Positions 45,612 through 56,074 of a stretch of 64,000 nt of DNA are shown piece by piece. The translations under genes and the position numbers were made by a program. The stretch spans positions 3,670,001-3,734,000 of the forward strand of contig JBAJFE010000042.1 in the NCBI GenBank assembly GCA_037903355.1, written 5' to 3'. Numbering within the stretch: position 1 is the first letter of the stretch; every line of letters starts with the position of its first letter. Source of the stretch: Trichuris trichiura (taxonomy: Eukaryota > Nematoda > Enoplea > Trichinellida > Trichuridae). The notes beneath the pieces were generated by a model. The model was not told the origin of the DNA. It made no database searches and was given only the letters and a program-made list of their open reading frames with translations.

Positions 45612-46237
45612 CGGCATTAAAATTGATGCAATTAGCAAGCGTGAAGTGGCCATTCAATCTATTTTAACGGTATGAAACGAATGTTTTAGTCTTGTTTTTT
45701 GAAGTTTTCTCTGTCTGTCAGCTGACTGCGTCTCTTGTTGCGTATACATTGTATCATCTTACTGTGTATCTGTTAATTTATTTTCGAATTTTTCTCCATT
45801 ATTTCACGTTTGTTATATTCATTTCTTATTTTGTGTTCCATACGTAAATTTGTTTCGTGTTAATTCCATGTGCCATGTAAATTCATCTATTTTCATTTTG
45901 ATCAATTTGTGTGATGAACAGCGCGACGGGAATTACGGAAACTGCTTCCTGCACGACGGGCGGTGAAAGCGACGATCCCTGCAGGACAAAACTTGAAAGT
46001 GACACGCGCAGGGTGGTCACCGGAAATAGCCGTCAGGACACGCGCAGAGCGGTCACCGGAAACATCCGTCAGATGTCACCTGGCCCACGAAGTGACGCTC
46101 AGCCCCTGCCAGGATAGGGAGTGTATAAGGAGCATCCACGGAAGGCTAGGGGGTGAAGAGATTCGTGTTGTGTCGGTAGAATAAAGTGTTTGACAACCCT
46201 TTCCTGCGTGCGTTTGTCAACTGCGTTTACTACAATG

Positions 46238-47193
46238 CAGTGTTTCCCAACCTTTTTGGAGCCAGGGTCCCCTTTTGCGACCTTCAACTTGCCAGGGCCC
46301 CCCGTCATTCTCCCCAACGTAATTCTCCTGCTTTTGTTATCCTTAGGTGCGTCTACCGTGGTTACGTTGTTGTGAATTTGTAGAAGTAGTTCAACACCTG
46401 AAACAGGCTGCAGAATGTAGAATTGACTTCGCTGCCTACCGTGTATGCCAAAAAACAGTTAAGCCGGGTCGTCACTGAAAGCCTTATTAACCTGCGAATC
46501 TTGTCAGCCGCAAGTAGGACCTTATGGTTTGCGCTGTGAAAGTTGAGTGCGCAATCAATGGCTAAAAAATCTGGTGATGCGAAGTCAACGCTGAATTTCT
46601 TTTCTACACTAGAGCGAAATGGCTAGTAAGGAAGCCGGCTGCCATATACGGTGAAAGCTCCTTAACGATATTCGAAGCTGTTAACGCCTTTAATTCTTTA
46701 GTTGGCACTGAATGCGTTCTTTTCGTATTGCTGGACTTAAGCCGGCTAATTGCAGATCAGGGAACCTTCAGAGTTCAAGCGCCGCACTGGGTTTCCTCTT
46801 CGTCAATTTTTTCGGATGTTAGCAATGGTGGCGCAATATGTAAGTCAGGCTGCGATGCTGTTCTCAGGGCTGCGCAACAGTGAATCTAAATTCAATATTT
46901 CCTCAGAGGAAGAAGGCAGTCGCTCGATCTTACCTCAGTGCGACGACTGGGTATGGTGCAGTGCTACTAATTTATCCACGTCTGGCTTCATAGTCGTCAA
47001 GAGTAATCTCAGGTCGCCTCGCCTCACTATCCTGAACGGCAGGATCGCTCTCGTCCTGCGACACCGACTACCAGGGACCCCCTTAGGCCCCCCTAAGCTC
47101 CCAGGGACTCCCTAAATCCCCAATCCTTCCCACGGACCCCTTCAAGTTTTCCAGGGCCCCAAGGAGGCCCTGGGACCCCGTTTGGAATCACTG
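46238..47193 (-). mobile_element. ZBED5-type hAT derivative (internal deletion)
   Basis: Ends CAGTGTTTCCCAACC and TTTGGAATCACTG form inverted repeats, with an exact 8-bp duplication CTACAATG at 46,230-46,237 and 47,194-47,201. Bases 46,238-46,995 match 55,367-56,155, the transposase tail and 3' flank of the larger element. Bases 47,010-47,193 match the other end at 60,270-60,402. It thus arose by deleting most of a full element. It still encodes part of the hAT dimerisation tail on the minus strand near 46,990. It is inserted in the left PLE. Confidence 0.92.
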
Positions 47194-47358
47194 CTACAAT
47201 GTGTTAATTTGTTTCATGTTTACTCACTGTTCTATGTAGATTTATCCATTTTTCTCTTATATTTCCGTATGCGCTGATCTGAGTGTGTAGTTCTATGGTT
47301 TTATATGTATGTTACTCTATTTCTTCTTTTTTTCCAAGCGTTCATGTATGCAATCAGT

Positions 47359-47760
47359 TTATAGAGCAGCAACTGAAGCGCGTAACAATAGTTCACTCAT
47401 TTCCGTTCCTTGATCCTGATTGTATGTCACATTGTGTCTAATGTAAAGGGCTTCTTTAATTCTCCATAAGCGTACGTTACTTTCATAGCATAAGACTTTT
47501 GGTTGAAGAGGCCGGTTGCATTGTGCCGCGCGTTCCACTACAGCGGAAGCTTGTATAGCTTTTTCCATGGTAACTTGTGGGTCCAACATCAGTTTTCCGT
47601 GAGGTGCTATGGGAGTGCTGCTATTGTTAAGACTGTTTTTTTGCGTCATTGTAACTAATAAGCCTCTTTATATGTTCATTGAATCTGTGTTCCAGACTAC
47701 TGCCTGTTTCCCCAACGTAGACTCTTGAACAAGTACAATCTACTGCGTAGACTAACCCTG
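47359..47760 (-). pseudogene. PLE GIY-YIG endonuclease, left copy
   Basis: Minus-strand GLVYAVDCTC and VYVGETGSSLEHRFNEHIKR carry both GIY and YIG halves. The C-terminal ASAVVERAAQCNRPLQPKVL and RLWRIKEALYIRHNVTYN blocks follow in the open piece 47,359-47,649. A stop separates the linker from the upstream RT. Nearly identical sequence occurs in the + copy at 50,430-50,830. Confidence 0.82.
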
Positions 47761-49631
47761 TTTTTTTTTGTTTGCTGGGAATTCCGTTTTGTCCATACGA
47801 AGAATTGCCCCGAGATTGTGGAAACTCTTGTAAAAGACCCGAAAACCTAATTGTCTTCCTAGCCGGACAATCTTTTCGCCTAATCCTATCATATAGGGAA
47901 TAACTAAACAGGGATTCTGCAAAGTATTTGGTTTATGTAATACACGGTTGCGAAATTTGTATTGGTCAATAAAAAGTTTCAGACAATCGCTTTTGTAGAT
48001 CTTTCTAATGTAGTTGCTCTGACTGGAGATATTCGGGATTACATAAATTGATTGCTCTATCAATCATTCCAGTAAAAATTCCACGCATTACCTAAAGTGA
48101 GTGATGCGATGAGAAATTGAGGTTGTGTGTGTGTTGGTTTCCTGTAAACTCTAGTTTTAAGCCTTTGGTTTGCTCGAATAATCAAAGCGTCCAGAAAGGG
48201 AAGGGTTTTATTTTCTTTTTTTTCCATTGTGAAGACAACTTGATTTGGGCGGATGATGTTTAGGAAATGTAGAAATTGTTCTTCTTTTCCATTTTTTTAT
48301 GATTACGAAGATGTCGTCTACATACCTTTTAAAAAGGAGTGGAGCAATTTATCTGTCTACACTTTCCAACATTTGCCTTTCAAAACTTTCCATGAAGATT
48401 TCCGCCAGGACAGGAGATAGTGAGACAGGGACTCAGCTAGACTGCATGAACCGGTTACATGAGCACAATTGTTTTCTTCAGAAGATGGTTAAATAATACA
48501 CAGTATGAGGCATTGGTCGCACACGTTGATTTTGCCGCAGCAAGAGCTTGCACCGCGCAAAAACAGATACTAAGATGGAAATTCTATACTATTCAGGTTA
48601 GGCTCACGACGGCGTCTCCAAACTCCCTCAGAACTAATCCAGACCGAACTGCTCAGTTAAAGCTGGATGAAGTGCTAATAAACTTTAGCCCCTCCCCTTT
48701 AAATGAAAACAAAGGACTATATTAGGAATAGGGCTGAACTTTGTGCCAACTCCTAGAAAACCACTTTTCCTTGACACCATTGCTTCAATTGAAAACAGCC
48801 TATCTCCTGTTGACCCAACGAAAGCCATACAGATTAAACGTAATTGTCTGCATTAATGTAAGGTCATCGTTTCAATACCACTCCGAACTTAAGTCGATAC
48901 GAGATAAAGTGCCTGAATCAACTTAAAAAGCAATCCAACAGAATTATAACCAAAGCAGATAAAGGGAATAGGATTGTTATACTTGACAGAACCACCTACA
49001 CTGAGAAGATGATGGCAATATTAAACACCAGCAACTATACACCTCCGCCCACTAACCCTTCAGAAACCTGAAAGATCTTAGAATTCCTCTCTTCACATAT
49101 GCCACAGAAACCGAGGAGCCAGAAATCACCAAGTTGGTAATGCATCTTAAGTTCGCATCGAAGTACAGGCCCTCTGAACTCTATGGTCTTTTAAAAGTAC
49201 AGAAACCAGGCTTTCCATTAAGGCCATTAGTCTCTATAATTAACAGTACCACAAGTGTGTTGTGTATCAAAACATATTATGCTCGTTTCCCTTGTTAATC
49301 ACAATTAGGTCGTTACTCGTCGACCCAAAACAATATTTGTCACATACTCAGATGTTAACTAACAAGGTCGACCCAGTCCTATAAAAGGACGACGCGTAAA
49401 CAACGCGGGCTTCTGAAAATTCGGTGGAAGATACGCCCAAGGACTGTGTGACGTTTGACGAAATAAAGCTTACGCCAGCGGACTCAACAAAGTGAACTCA
49501 GTCATTATTTAAAAAAGATCATCAAACCTCTAATTGACAAAGAACAGTCGTTCGTTAAAAATAGCAAAACTTTCCTCAACGAAATACGAAACTGCCATTT
49601 AAATCCGGGCGAGATTCTGGTTAGTTGCGAC

Positions 49632-50162
49632 ATGAAAGAATTATTACCCAGCATTCCAATTTCAGATACTCTCAAGACTTTATACAATCCCCTCAGTGCG
49701 GATACAAACTTCCTCAGCAGAACTAAATTAAATCCCTTTCACATTACCAAGCTAGTGTCTTTCTACATTCAAGAAAGCAGTTATTTAAGTTTTGCTAACA
49801 AGTTCTACAAGCAATCCGGCGGAGTCCTTAAGGGCTGCTCATTATCCCCTGTTCTAGCAGAAATGTCCATGGAAAATTTTGAAAGACAAATGTTTGAAAT
49901 GGTAGACGGCCAACTTGCTTCACACTTTTTCAAAGGGAACGTAGACGACATCTTCGTGATCATAAAAAATGGAAAAGAAGAACAATTTCTACACTTCTTA
50001 AACAGCATTCGCCCAAATCAAATTGTCTTCACAATGGAAAAAGAAGAAAATAAAACCCTTCCCTTTCTGGACGCTTTGATTATTCGAGCAAACCAAGGGC
50101 TTAAAACTAGAGTTTACAGGAAACCAACACACACACACAACCTCAATTTGCAACTACATTAG
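49632..50162 (+). pseudogene. PLE reverse transcriptase, right copy
   Basis: The 176-codon frame contains CDMKELLPSIPISDTLKTL (fingers), GCSLSPVLAEMSMENFERQM, and the catalytic box reading GNVDDIFVII, where the usual tyrosine of YVDD is asparagine. LPFLDALIIRA and YRKPTHTHNLN follow. It ends at a TAG just where the 95-bp deletion occurs. Upstream frames are shifted. Not functional. Confidence 0.83.
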
Positions 50163-50205
50163 AAAGATCTACAAAAGCGATTGTCTGAAACCTTTTATTG
50201 ACCAC

Positions 50206-50830
50206 ATGTTCCAATACAAATTTCGCAACCGTGTATCACATAAACCAAATACTTTACAGAATCCCTGTTTAGTTATTCCCTATATGATAGGATTAGGCGA
50301 AAAGATTGTCCGGCTAGGAAGACAATTAGGTTTTCGGGTCTTTTTCAAGAGTTTCCACAATCTCAGGGCAATTCTTCGTAAGGACAAAACGGAATTCCCA
50401 GCAAACAAAAAAAACAGGGTTAATCTACGCAGTAGATTGTACTTGTTCAAGAGTCTACGTTGGGGAAACAGGCAATAGTCTGGAACACAGATTTAATGAA
50501 CATATAAAGATGCTTATTAGTTACAATGACGCAAAAAAACAGTCTTAACAATAGTAGCACCCCATAGCACCTCGCGGAAAACCGATGTTGGACCCACAAG
50601 TTACCATGGAAAAAGCTATACAAGCTTCCGCTGTGGTGGAACGCGCGGCACAATGCAACCGGCCTCTTCAACCAAAAGTCTTATGCTATGAAAGTAACGT
50701 ACGCTTATGGAGAATTAAAGAAGCCCTTTACATTAGACACAATGTGACATACAATCAGGATCAAGGAACGGAAATAAGTGAACTATGGACAAACATTGTT
50801 ACGCGCTCCAGTTGCTGCTCTGTAAACTGA
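50206..50830 (+). pseudogene. PLE linker and GIY-YIG endonuclease, right copy
   Basis: Frame 50,206-50,478 begins MFQYKFRNRVSHKPNTLQNP and includes LGRQLGFRVFFKSFHNLRAI. The GIY-YIG motifs (YAVDCTCSRVYVGETGNSLE) follow in a shifted frame near 50,430-50,490. The open piece 50,585-50,830 carries the C-terminal AAQCNRPLQPKVLCYES and IKEALYIRHNV. The nuclease residues are present but no single frame covers them. Confidence 0.82.
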
Positions 50831-51284
50831 TTGCATACACGAACGCCTGGAACAAGTGAAGAAATAGAGTAACATACATATAAAACCATAGAACTACACA
50901 CTCAGAACAGCGCATACGGAAATCTAAGAAAAAATTGGATAGATCTACATAGAACAGTGAGTAAACATGAAACAAATTAACACATATTGATCAAAATGAA
51001 GAATAGATGAATTTACATGGCACATGGAATTAACACGAAACAAATTTACATATGGAACACAAAATAAGAAATGAACATTACAAACGTGAAATAATAATGG
51101 AGAAAGATTCGAAAATAAATTAACAGATGCACAGTAAGATGATACAATGTATACGCAACAAGAGACGCAGTCAGCTGACAGACAGAGAAAACTTCAAAAA
51201 ACAAGACTAAAACATTCGTTTCATACCGTTAAAATCGATTGAATGGCCACTTCACGCTTGCTAATTGCATCAATTTTAATGCCG

Positions 51285-51312
51285 CTGAGGATGGTTCACG
51301 CGGTGCCCGAAA
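51285..51312 (+). ncRNA. Hammerhead-ribozyme-like core, right PLE end
   Basis: CTGAGGA (51,285-51,291), unpaired T, a GG../..CC-type stem with loop and GAAA (51,309-51,312). The stem has one changed base (GGTT for GGGT) relative to the left copy. Confidence 0.45.
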
Positions 51313-51429
51313 GCTACGGAACTTCTTTAAAAGTTTTGAATTTTCAACGGTACATAATTCATTACAAAAACACAATCTGTAACTGATGATTATAGTATAA
51401 CTGATCAGATTTGGTTGATGCAGATGATT

Positions 51430-52330
51430 TGATGATCATCCTTGCAGATGGAGGTTTCAAGGAGTTGCTCTTAGTTTTGTTCACTGCCGTGATTGCGTAC
51501 TACGGCGAGCGATGCAGTGGATCACTGAGCTGCTTCGCGGCTAAATGTCGGCTTTGAACTATGAATGCAGTGTCACCAGGTCAGGTACTAGTCTTTTCAG
51601 ATTTCAGGTAAAGTCACAATGACATGCTACCACTGAAGGAGCTTCTTCCGTTGCGATTGACATTTTTATGTGAGCGGATTCCATGTTGTTTAAAATAGCC
51701 TGCTTCGCAATTACCTGCAAATACCTATTCTCGTTTAGTATCTGTCACCAAGTCACTGAAAAACAACCATTGCAGAACAAACTCTTCTTCCCCGTTAAAG
51801 TGAACTTTAGACCAGCAGTAGTGCTTCATTCTGCAGCAAGATTGATTGGCCCAATTGTAGTTCTTAAACAACAGCACTGTTTATTCTCTGTATATCGCTG
51901 CGCCACATTGTTGCTCAACGCGGTTTTTTCTTGATGTTTCCTTATGCATCACAGTACGCAGTATCTCAGTCACAGCAGGAAAGTAGCAGTTCTTCGCAGA
52001 CAGCGAGAGGCAAACAGTTAAGACAGGTCATAAGAAGTGCGCTACCCACCATCGTTCTGCATTGACGGAGACAAAAAGTTGGCTGACAATTCGGCCACTT
52101 TTGAACTCTATCACGAAGTGTAAAAGTCTTTATGTTCCCTGTAATCCTGCGTGTTTTCCAGGTGTTTTACTAGTCTCCAGAGTTTCATCGTTTTCCTGAC
52201 AAGGCCTTTTCGCAAATCAGCGATTGATTGTTGTCGGTTAGAAGGTGATTGTATGAACCCATGACATTTGACATTGCAGTAAAACTCCGCAAATTCACGC
52301 TTTCTTATTCGCCGGTTCACTAATTTGCAA
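51430..52330 (-). pseudogene. ZBED5-type hAT transposase, old relic
   Basis: The minus strand holds scattered matches to the transposase at 56,075-57,852. 52,111-52,320 encodes KCHGFIQSPSNRQQS and LWRLVKHLENTQD (BED-finger region; one expected cysteine-containing block is lost). 51,950-52,000 matches the segment after it, and 51,480-51,560 matches the region around HRQHLVAKRL. Many stops and deletions are present. It is far more decayed than the copy at 55,367-60,402. Confidence 0.7.
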
Positions 52331-53049
52331 ATTTTTTCTGCTCCAGTTTACCCTAAGCTTAAGAGTAAACAAGTCACGTATGTTTGTGAAACTTAATTAC
52401 ACTTCTCTTACTTTAAGTGTGTGACTAATAGAAACTAAGACTTCTGTGAACCCTAAGATGAATCGTTACTGCGTTTATTCATTTACCGTGTACATTACAG
52501 TACTGTACTGTTTATTACCTGAAAGTTTAATTGATTTTACGTGTTTAACGTATAAAAACAAGTGTTTATTGGTCTTTGTTCGTAGCCGTCCAAAATTCGC
52601 AGGGAGGACCAGAACGTGGCCCCCGCGAAGTACTGGGTTTCACTGTATATAGTCTACACTTCCCTTTTGGTTTTGTCTTCTGTGGAAAGCATGTTTGTCA
52701 TTAAGCAAATCGGAAAGCAAATGATAGTGCGCTGGCGTCATGAAATCAAAGATCCATTAAAATACCTTTCCAGGTATCTGAGTTTGTGCTACGCAGATTC
52801 TGCACTAATGACCGATATAACGGCACGATTGATTTTGAAGCAACACACGTTTTTACTTACATGTCAGTATTTTGTTCTTTTATTACGTTAGCGATGTATG
52901 AATAGTCTTACAGCGTAGCGATAAGGTAGGGACCTACAATAAATCCATCACTCGTCCACGTGGACAAACAATGTACAATGGAATGTGCTGTCTGCTTCTT
53001 GCGTGTTTTTCTGTGGTTTTCCCACTGTTATCTTATCAAATTTAATTAT
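52331..53049. other. Unassigned region
   Basis: No motif is recognised. Open frames at 52,446-52,652 and 52,616-52,891 on the + strand contain hydrophobic runs but nothing diagnostic. Confidence 0.4.
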
Positions 53050-53200
53050 TACCGTACTGCCATGTTATTTCAACTCACAGTCTCCTAAGCTTTCGGTTAG
53101 GTCTTAACCTATCTTCAACACATAGGTAGAGAGAATTCCATCATGCTTGGGAATAAAATCTGCTTAAGAAAAGAGTTAGCAAAATTTTATTTTAAAGTTC
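53050..53200 (-). repeat. PLE-type end with hammerhead-like core
   Basis: On the minus strand TTGAAGA (53,118-53,112) is followed by AGGTTAAGACCT as a short hairpin and GAAA (53,094-53,091), then GCTTAGGAG. The first base of the CTGANGA box is changed. Confidence 0.4.
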
Positions 53201-53889
53201 GAACATACATTCCCTTTGCTGAAGCTTGACAGCAAACTCATCCGTGGTTAAGGAATCAACAAGGCGTCCCAGACTTACGATGCCATGTCGTTCTAAGCTC
53301 TCCACTGTAAGTCGAGGTGCCTAATCAGTGCATTTGATGCTGAAGCGGACTGCGGACTTGATGATTTGCCAATGGGAGTTTCCATATTGGTATCCGTTGA
53401 CCACACATTGGTTCAATGCCATCATTGGTATACGTTTGTTTACGTTTAGGTTTATGCTTAAGATAATATTGAACTGCACGATATCAAGATTGTTCACAAC
53501 ACCAAATTCGAATTTTGTTGTGAGACTAACAGTAACGCAGCTAACGACTGACTGTTTATTGAATCTACAGAATCTCTAACAACGTGTTGTTATACGGTAG
53601 AATACGCAGGTACAGATGAACTCCCTACTCATTATTAGTTCCAGCTTCGTCCGGAACAAAGATGATTTCAGCACAGGCAAGGCGATCTGCCAAAGTGTAA
53701 AGTCCTCACTGCGAAATAGCTACGACGAACTGTAACAAACCTGAGCTCAAGTTTATAACCGATCTGCAGAGGTTCATGCAGCCTCCCAACTCCCTTAACG
53801 AAGTTCCTAACGAGATTAGACCTGTGAATTAGATAACGGTTGACAACAATTAAGTCGTACAAGTCTATTACAAGATAGCAATTTTATTC
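53201..53889. other. Unassigned region
   Basis: Nothing is recognised apart from short chance frames. Confidence 0.4.
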
Positions 53890-54215
53890 TGGAGTTAACA
53901 ACATAGAACTCTGTATTGAACACAGCTTTTCTTTACGGCACCGTAGGCTCTCATCAGTTAGAATTTTTATTTCTTTATTTACAGACGGGCTCCCATCAAT
54001 CAAGGAGAAAAATATACTGAAGCTTCCGGCTGTTTAACCATCTCGTCTTTAGCGGTTGAACTAACAAACAGTAATAAAAAAATTGCAGTCTTTATCTCCG
54101 TTCGTTAGTTCAACCAACAAAGACTGGTGACGGCTAAACATCTCAAGAGTTTCGGTATATTTTTCTCCCAGACTAACGGGATCCTGTTCGTAAATAAAAA
54201 AAGTAGAATTCTGTT
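53890..54215. repeat. Degenerate PLE-type inverted pair
   Basis: The segment 53,960-54,062 is an imperfect reverse complement of 54,098-54,215; shared blocks are GTTAGTTCAACC, GGTATATTTTTCTCC and GTAAATAAA. The family matches the sequence at 1,810-1,925 (GGTGACGGTTAAACA and TTCGGTAT). The hammerhead-like cores are mutated in both arms. Confidence 0.6.
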
Positions 54216-54239
54216 TATAGCAACTACATTAATGTACGA

Positions 54240-55366
54240 GGGATGTTCAAAAAATTCCCGGAAGGACGATACAGTTTCTAACAGGACGCCAACCGATGGG
54301 CCAAAACATGTTTAATCTTATCTCTGTTATCTTCGGACTTGAACGGAAAGGTAGCTTTATCCGACGCTGCGCCAGTGTGGTACAAGCTGCTCCTAAAATA
54401 ATCGCCTTTCTCATGATATGGAAGATCTTCGTTTCGAGATTAGAACTAACATTAAATTTCTCTCCACGCTTGGTTCGCAGCCGAGGAGGATTATTCAATC
54501 TTTGCAGCAGGTTTACAGAAGTAGTGCACCGTCCAAATCGGTTGTCTATGAGTGGATAAGGCGTTTCGAGAAGGGTAGAGAGGCCGCGAAGACGACCGGA
54601 GAGCGGGAAGACCAGCAACCGCAATGAGCGAAAGAATCGTAGCCCTTCTCCGAACCCTAGTGGAAGGAGACCGCAGAATTTCCATCAGGAGAATTGCTAG
54701 AACGGGGAAATCTCCTCCATTTAGCATCTAGAAAACTGCATGATCCCTTTGTCTGAGGAAGCTTTCAGCTCGGTGGGTCCTGAAAGCGTTGCGTGAACAA
54801 AAGCTGGTTCGACGCGTTAAACTTTTTCAGGAGATTTTACTGAAGATTGAAGCAAATGAGACCAAGTTTCTTGACCGTACCGTCAGGGGATATGTAACGT
54901 GGATCTACCAAAATAACCCCGAGGGTAAGATCCAATCCAAAGCAGTGGTTACTGGGGGGGGGGGGGGGTCAGCAGGTTCAGTCAAGTTCAAAGCGGTGCG
55001 GTCGGCTAAAAAAGTTACGGCGACCATATTGTGGGACTCAGAGTAATTCTGATTGACTTCATCGAAGGAAAGCGAACAGTCACGGCAAGTTATTACAAAG
55101 CAGTATTGCGAAAGTTAAAGACCCCACTGGCAAGGAAACAGCGTGGCAAGTTGCATGTCGGTGTCCTTTTCCATCACGATAACATGCCGACTCATCCGTC
55201 AAAAACTGTGAGGAGTGTTCTTCGTGTGTTTCGGCGGGAAGTTATTGCACAGCCGTCCTACAGTGCAGATCTTGCTCCGTCGGACTTTTCCTCTTCCCAA
55301 AGTTGAAAAAACATTCTCAGGCACGCTGTTCGAATCAATGGGTGATGCGAAACGGGCCGTCTAGAC
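54240..55366 (+). pseudogene. mariner-type transposase, decayed
   Basis: Fragments in several frames follow mariner order. An N-terminal helix-turn-helix (QPRRIIQSLQQVYRSSAPSK and VYEWIRRFEKGREA) lies at 54,470-54,590. VKFKAVRSAKKVTATILWDS at 54,975-55,040 carries the first catalytic D. ILIDFIEGKRTVTASYY, LHVGVLFHHDNMP (second D) and SADLAPSDF (third D) lie at 55,040-55,290. Several stops, shifts and a run of 15 G at 54,954-54,968 break it. The C-terminal end is cut off at 55,366 by the ZBED5-type hAT element. A possible left end, AGGGATGTTCAAAAAATTCC, lies at 54,239. Confidence 0.85.
54954..54968 (+). repeat. Poly-G run
   Basis: Fifteen consecutive G within the mariner relic. It is a likely place for sequencing or assembly error in run length. 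Confidence 0.8.
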
Positions 55367-56074
55367 CAGTGTTTCCCAACCTTTTTTGAGCCAGGGCCCC
55401 CTTTCGCGACCTTCAACTTGCCGGGGCCCCCCGTCATTCTCCCCAACGTAATTCTCCTGCTTCTGTTATCCTCAGGTGCGCCTACTGCGGTTACGTTGTT
55501 GTCAATTTGTACAAGTAGTTCAGCACTTGAAAGAGCCGGCAGAATGTAGAATTGATTTCGCTGCCTACCGTGTTTGCCAAAGAAAAAGCAGTTAAGCCGG
55601 GCCATCTTTAAAAACCTTATTAACCTGCGGATCTTGTCAGCCGCAAGTAGGATCCCATGGTTTGCGCTGTGAAAGTTGAGTGTGCGATTAATGGCTGGAA
55701 AACCTGGCGATGCGAAGTCGACGCTGAATTTCTTTTCTACACTAGAGCAAAATGGCTAGTAAGGAAGCCAGCCAGCTGCCATATACGGCGAATGCTCCTA
55801 GCGATATTCGAAGCCGTTAACGCCATAAATTCTTTATTTGGCACTGAAGGCGTTCTTTTCGTATTACTGGACTTAAGCCGGCTAACTGCAGATCAGGGAG
55901 CATTCAGAGTACAAGCGCGGCATTGGGTTTCCTCTTCCTTAATTTTTCGGGCTGTTAGCAATGGTAGCGCAAATTGTAAGTGAGGCTGCGATGTTGTTCT
56001 CAGTGCTGCGCAACAATGAATCTAAATTCAATATTTCCTCGGAGCAAGACGACAGCCGCTTGATCTTACCTCAC

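Larger units (their letters stand above)
45505..48440 (-). mobile_element. Penelope-like element, left half of a head-to-head pair
   Basis: Minus-strand PLE, 5'-truncated in the reverse transcriptase near 48,440 and ending near 45,505. It is split by the 956-bp hAT derivative 46,238-47,193. It carries a readable SPVLAEIFMESFERQM, YVDDIFVI and, at 47,760-47,650, GLVYAVDCTCSRVYVGETG followed by the C-terminal block at 47,359-47,649. The 3' end holds a hammerhead-like core (45,611-45,584, minus). It mirrors the + strand copy that starts at the junction. Confidence 0.87.
48441..51385 (+). mobile_element. Penelope-like element, right half of the head-to-head pair
   Basis: The + strand copy starts where the left copy stops. 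It includes the N-terminal region (about 48,490-49,080, with readable LGLNFVPTPRKPLFLDTIAS), reverse transcriptase, linker, GIY-YIG domain and the 3' end with a hammerhead-like core. Its outer end, AAAGTTTTGAATTTTCAACG at 51,330-51,350, is the reverse complement of the left copy's end. It lacks about 95 bp in the RT-linker region (after 50,150) that the left copy retains at 48,035-48,130. Confidence 0.87.
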
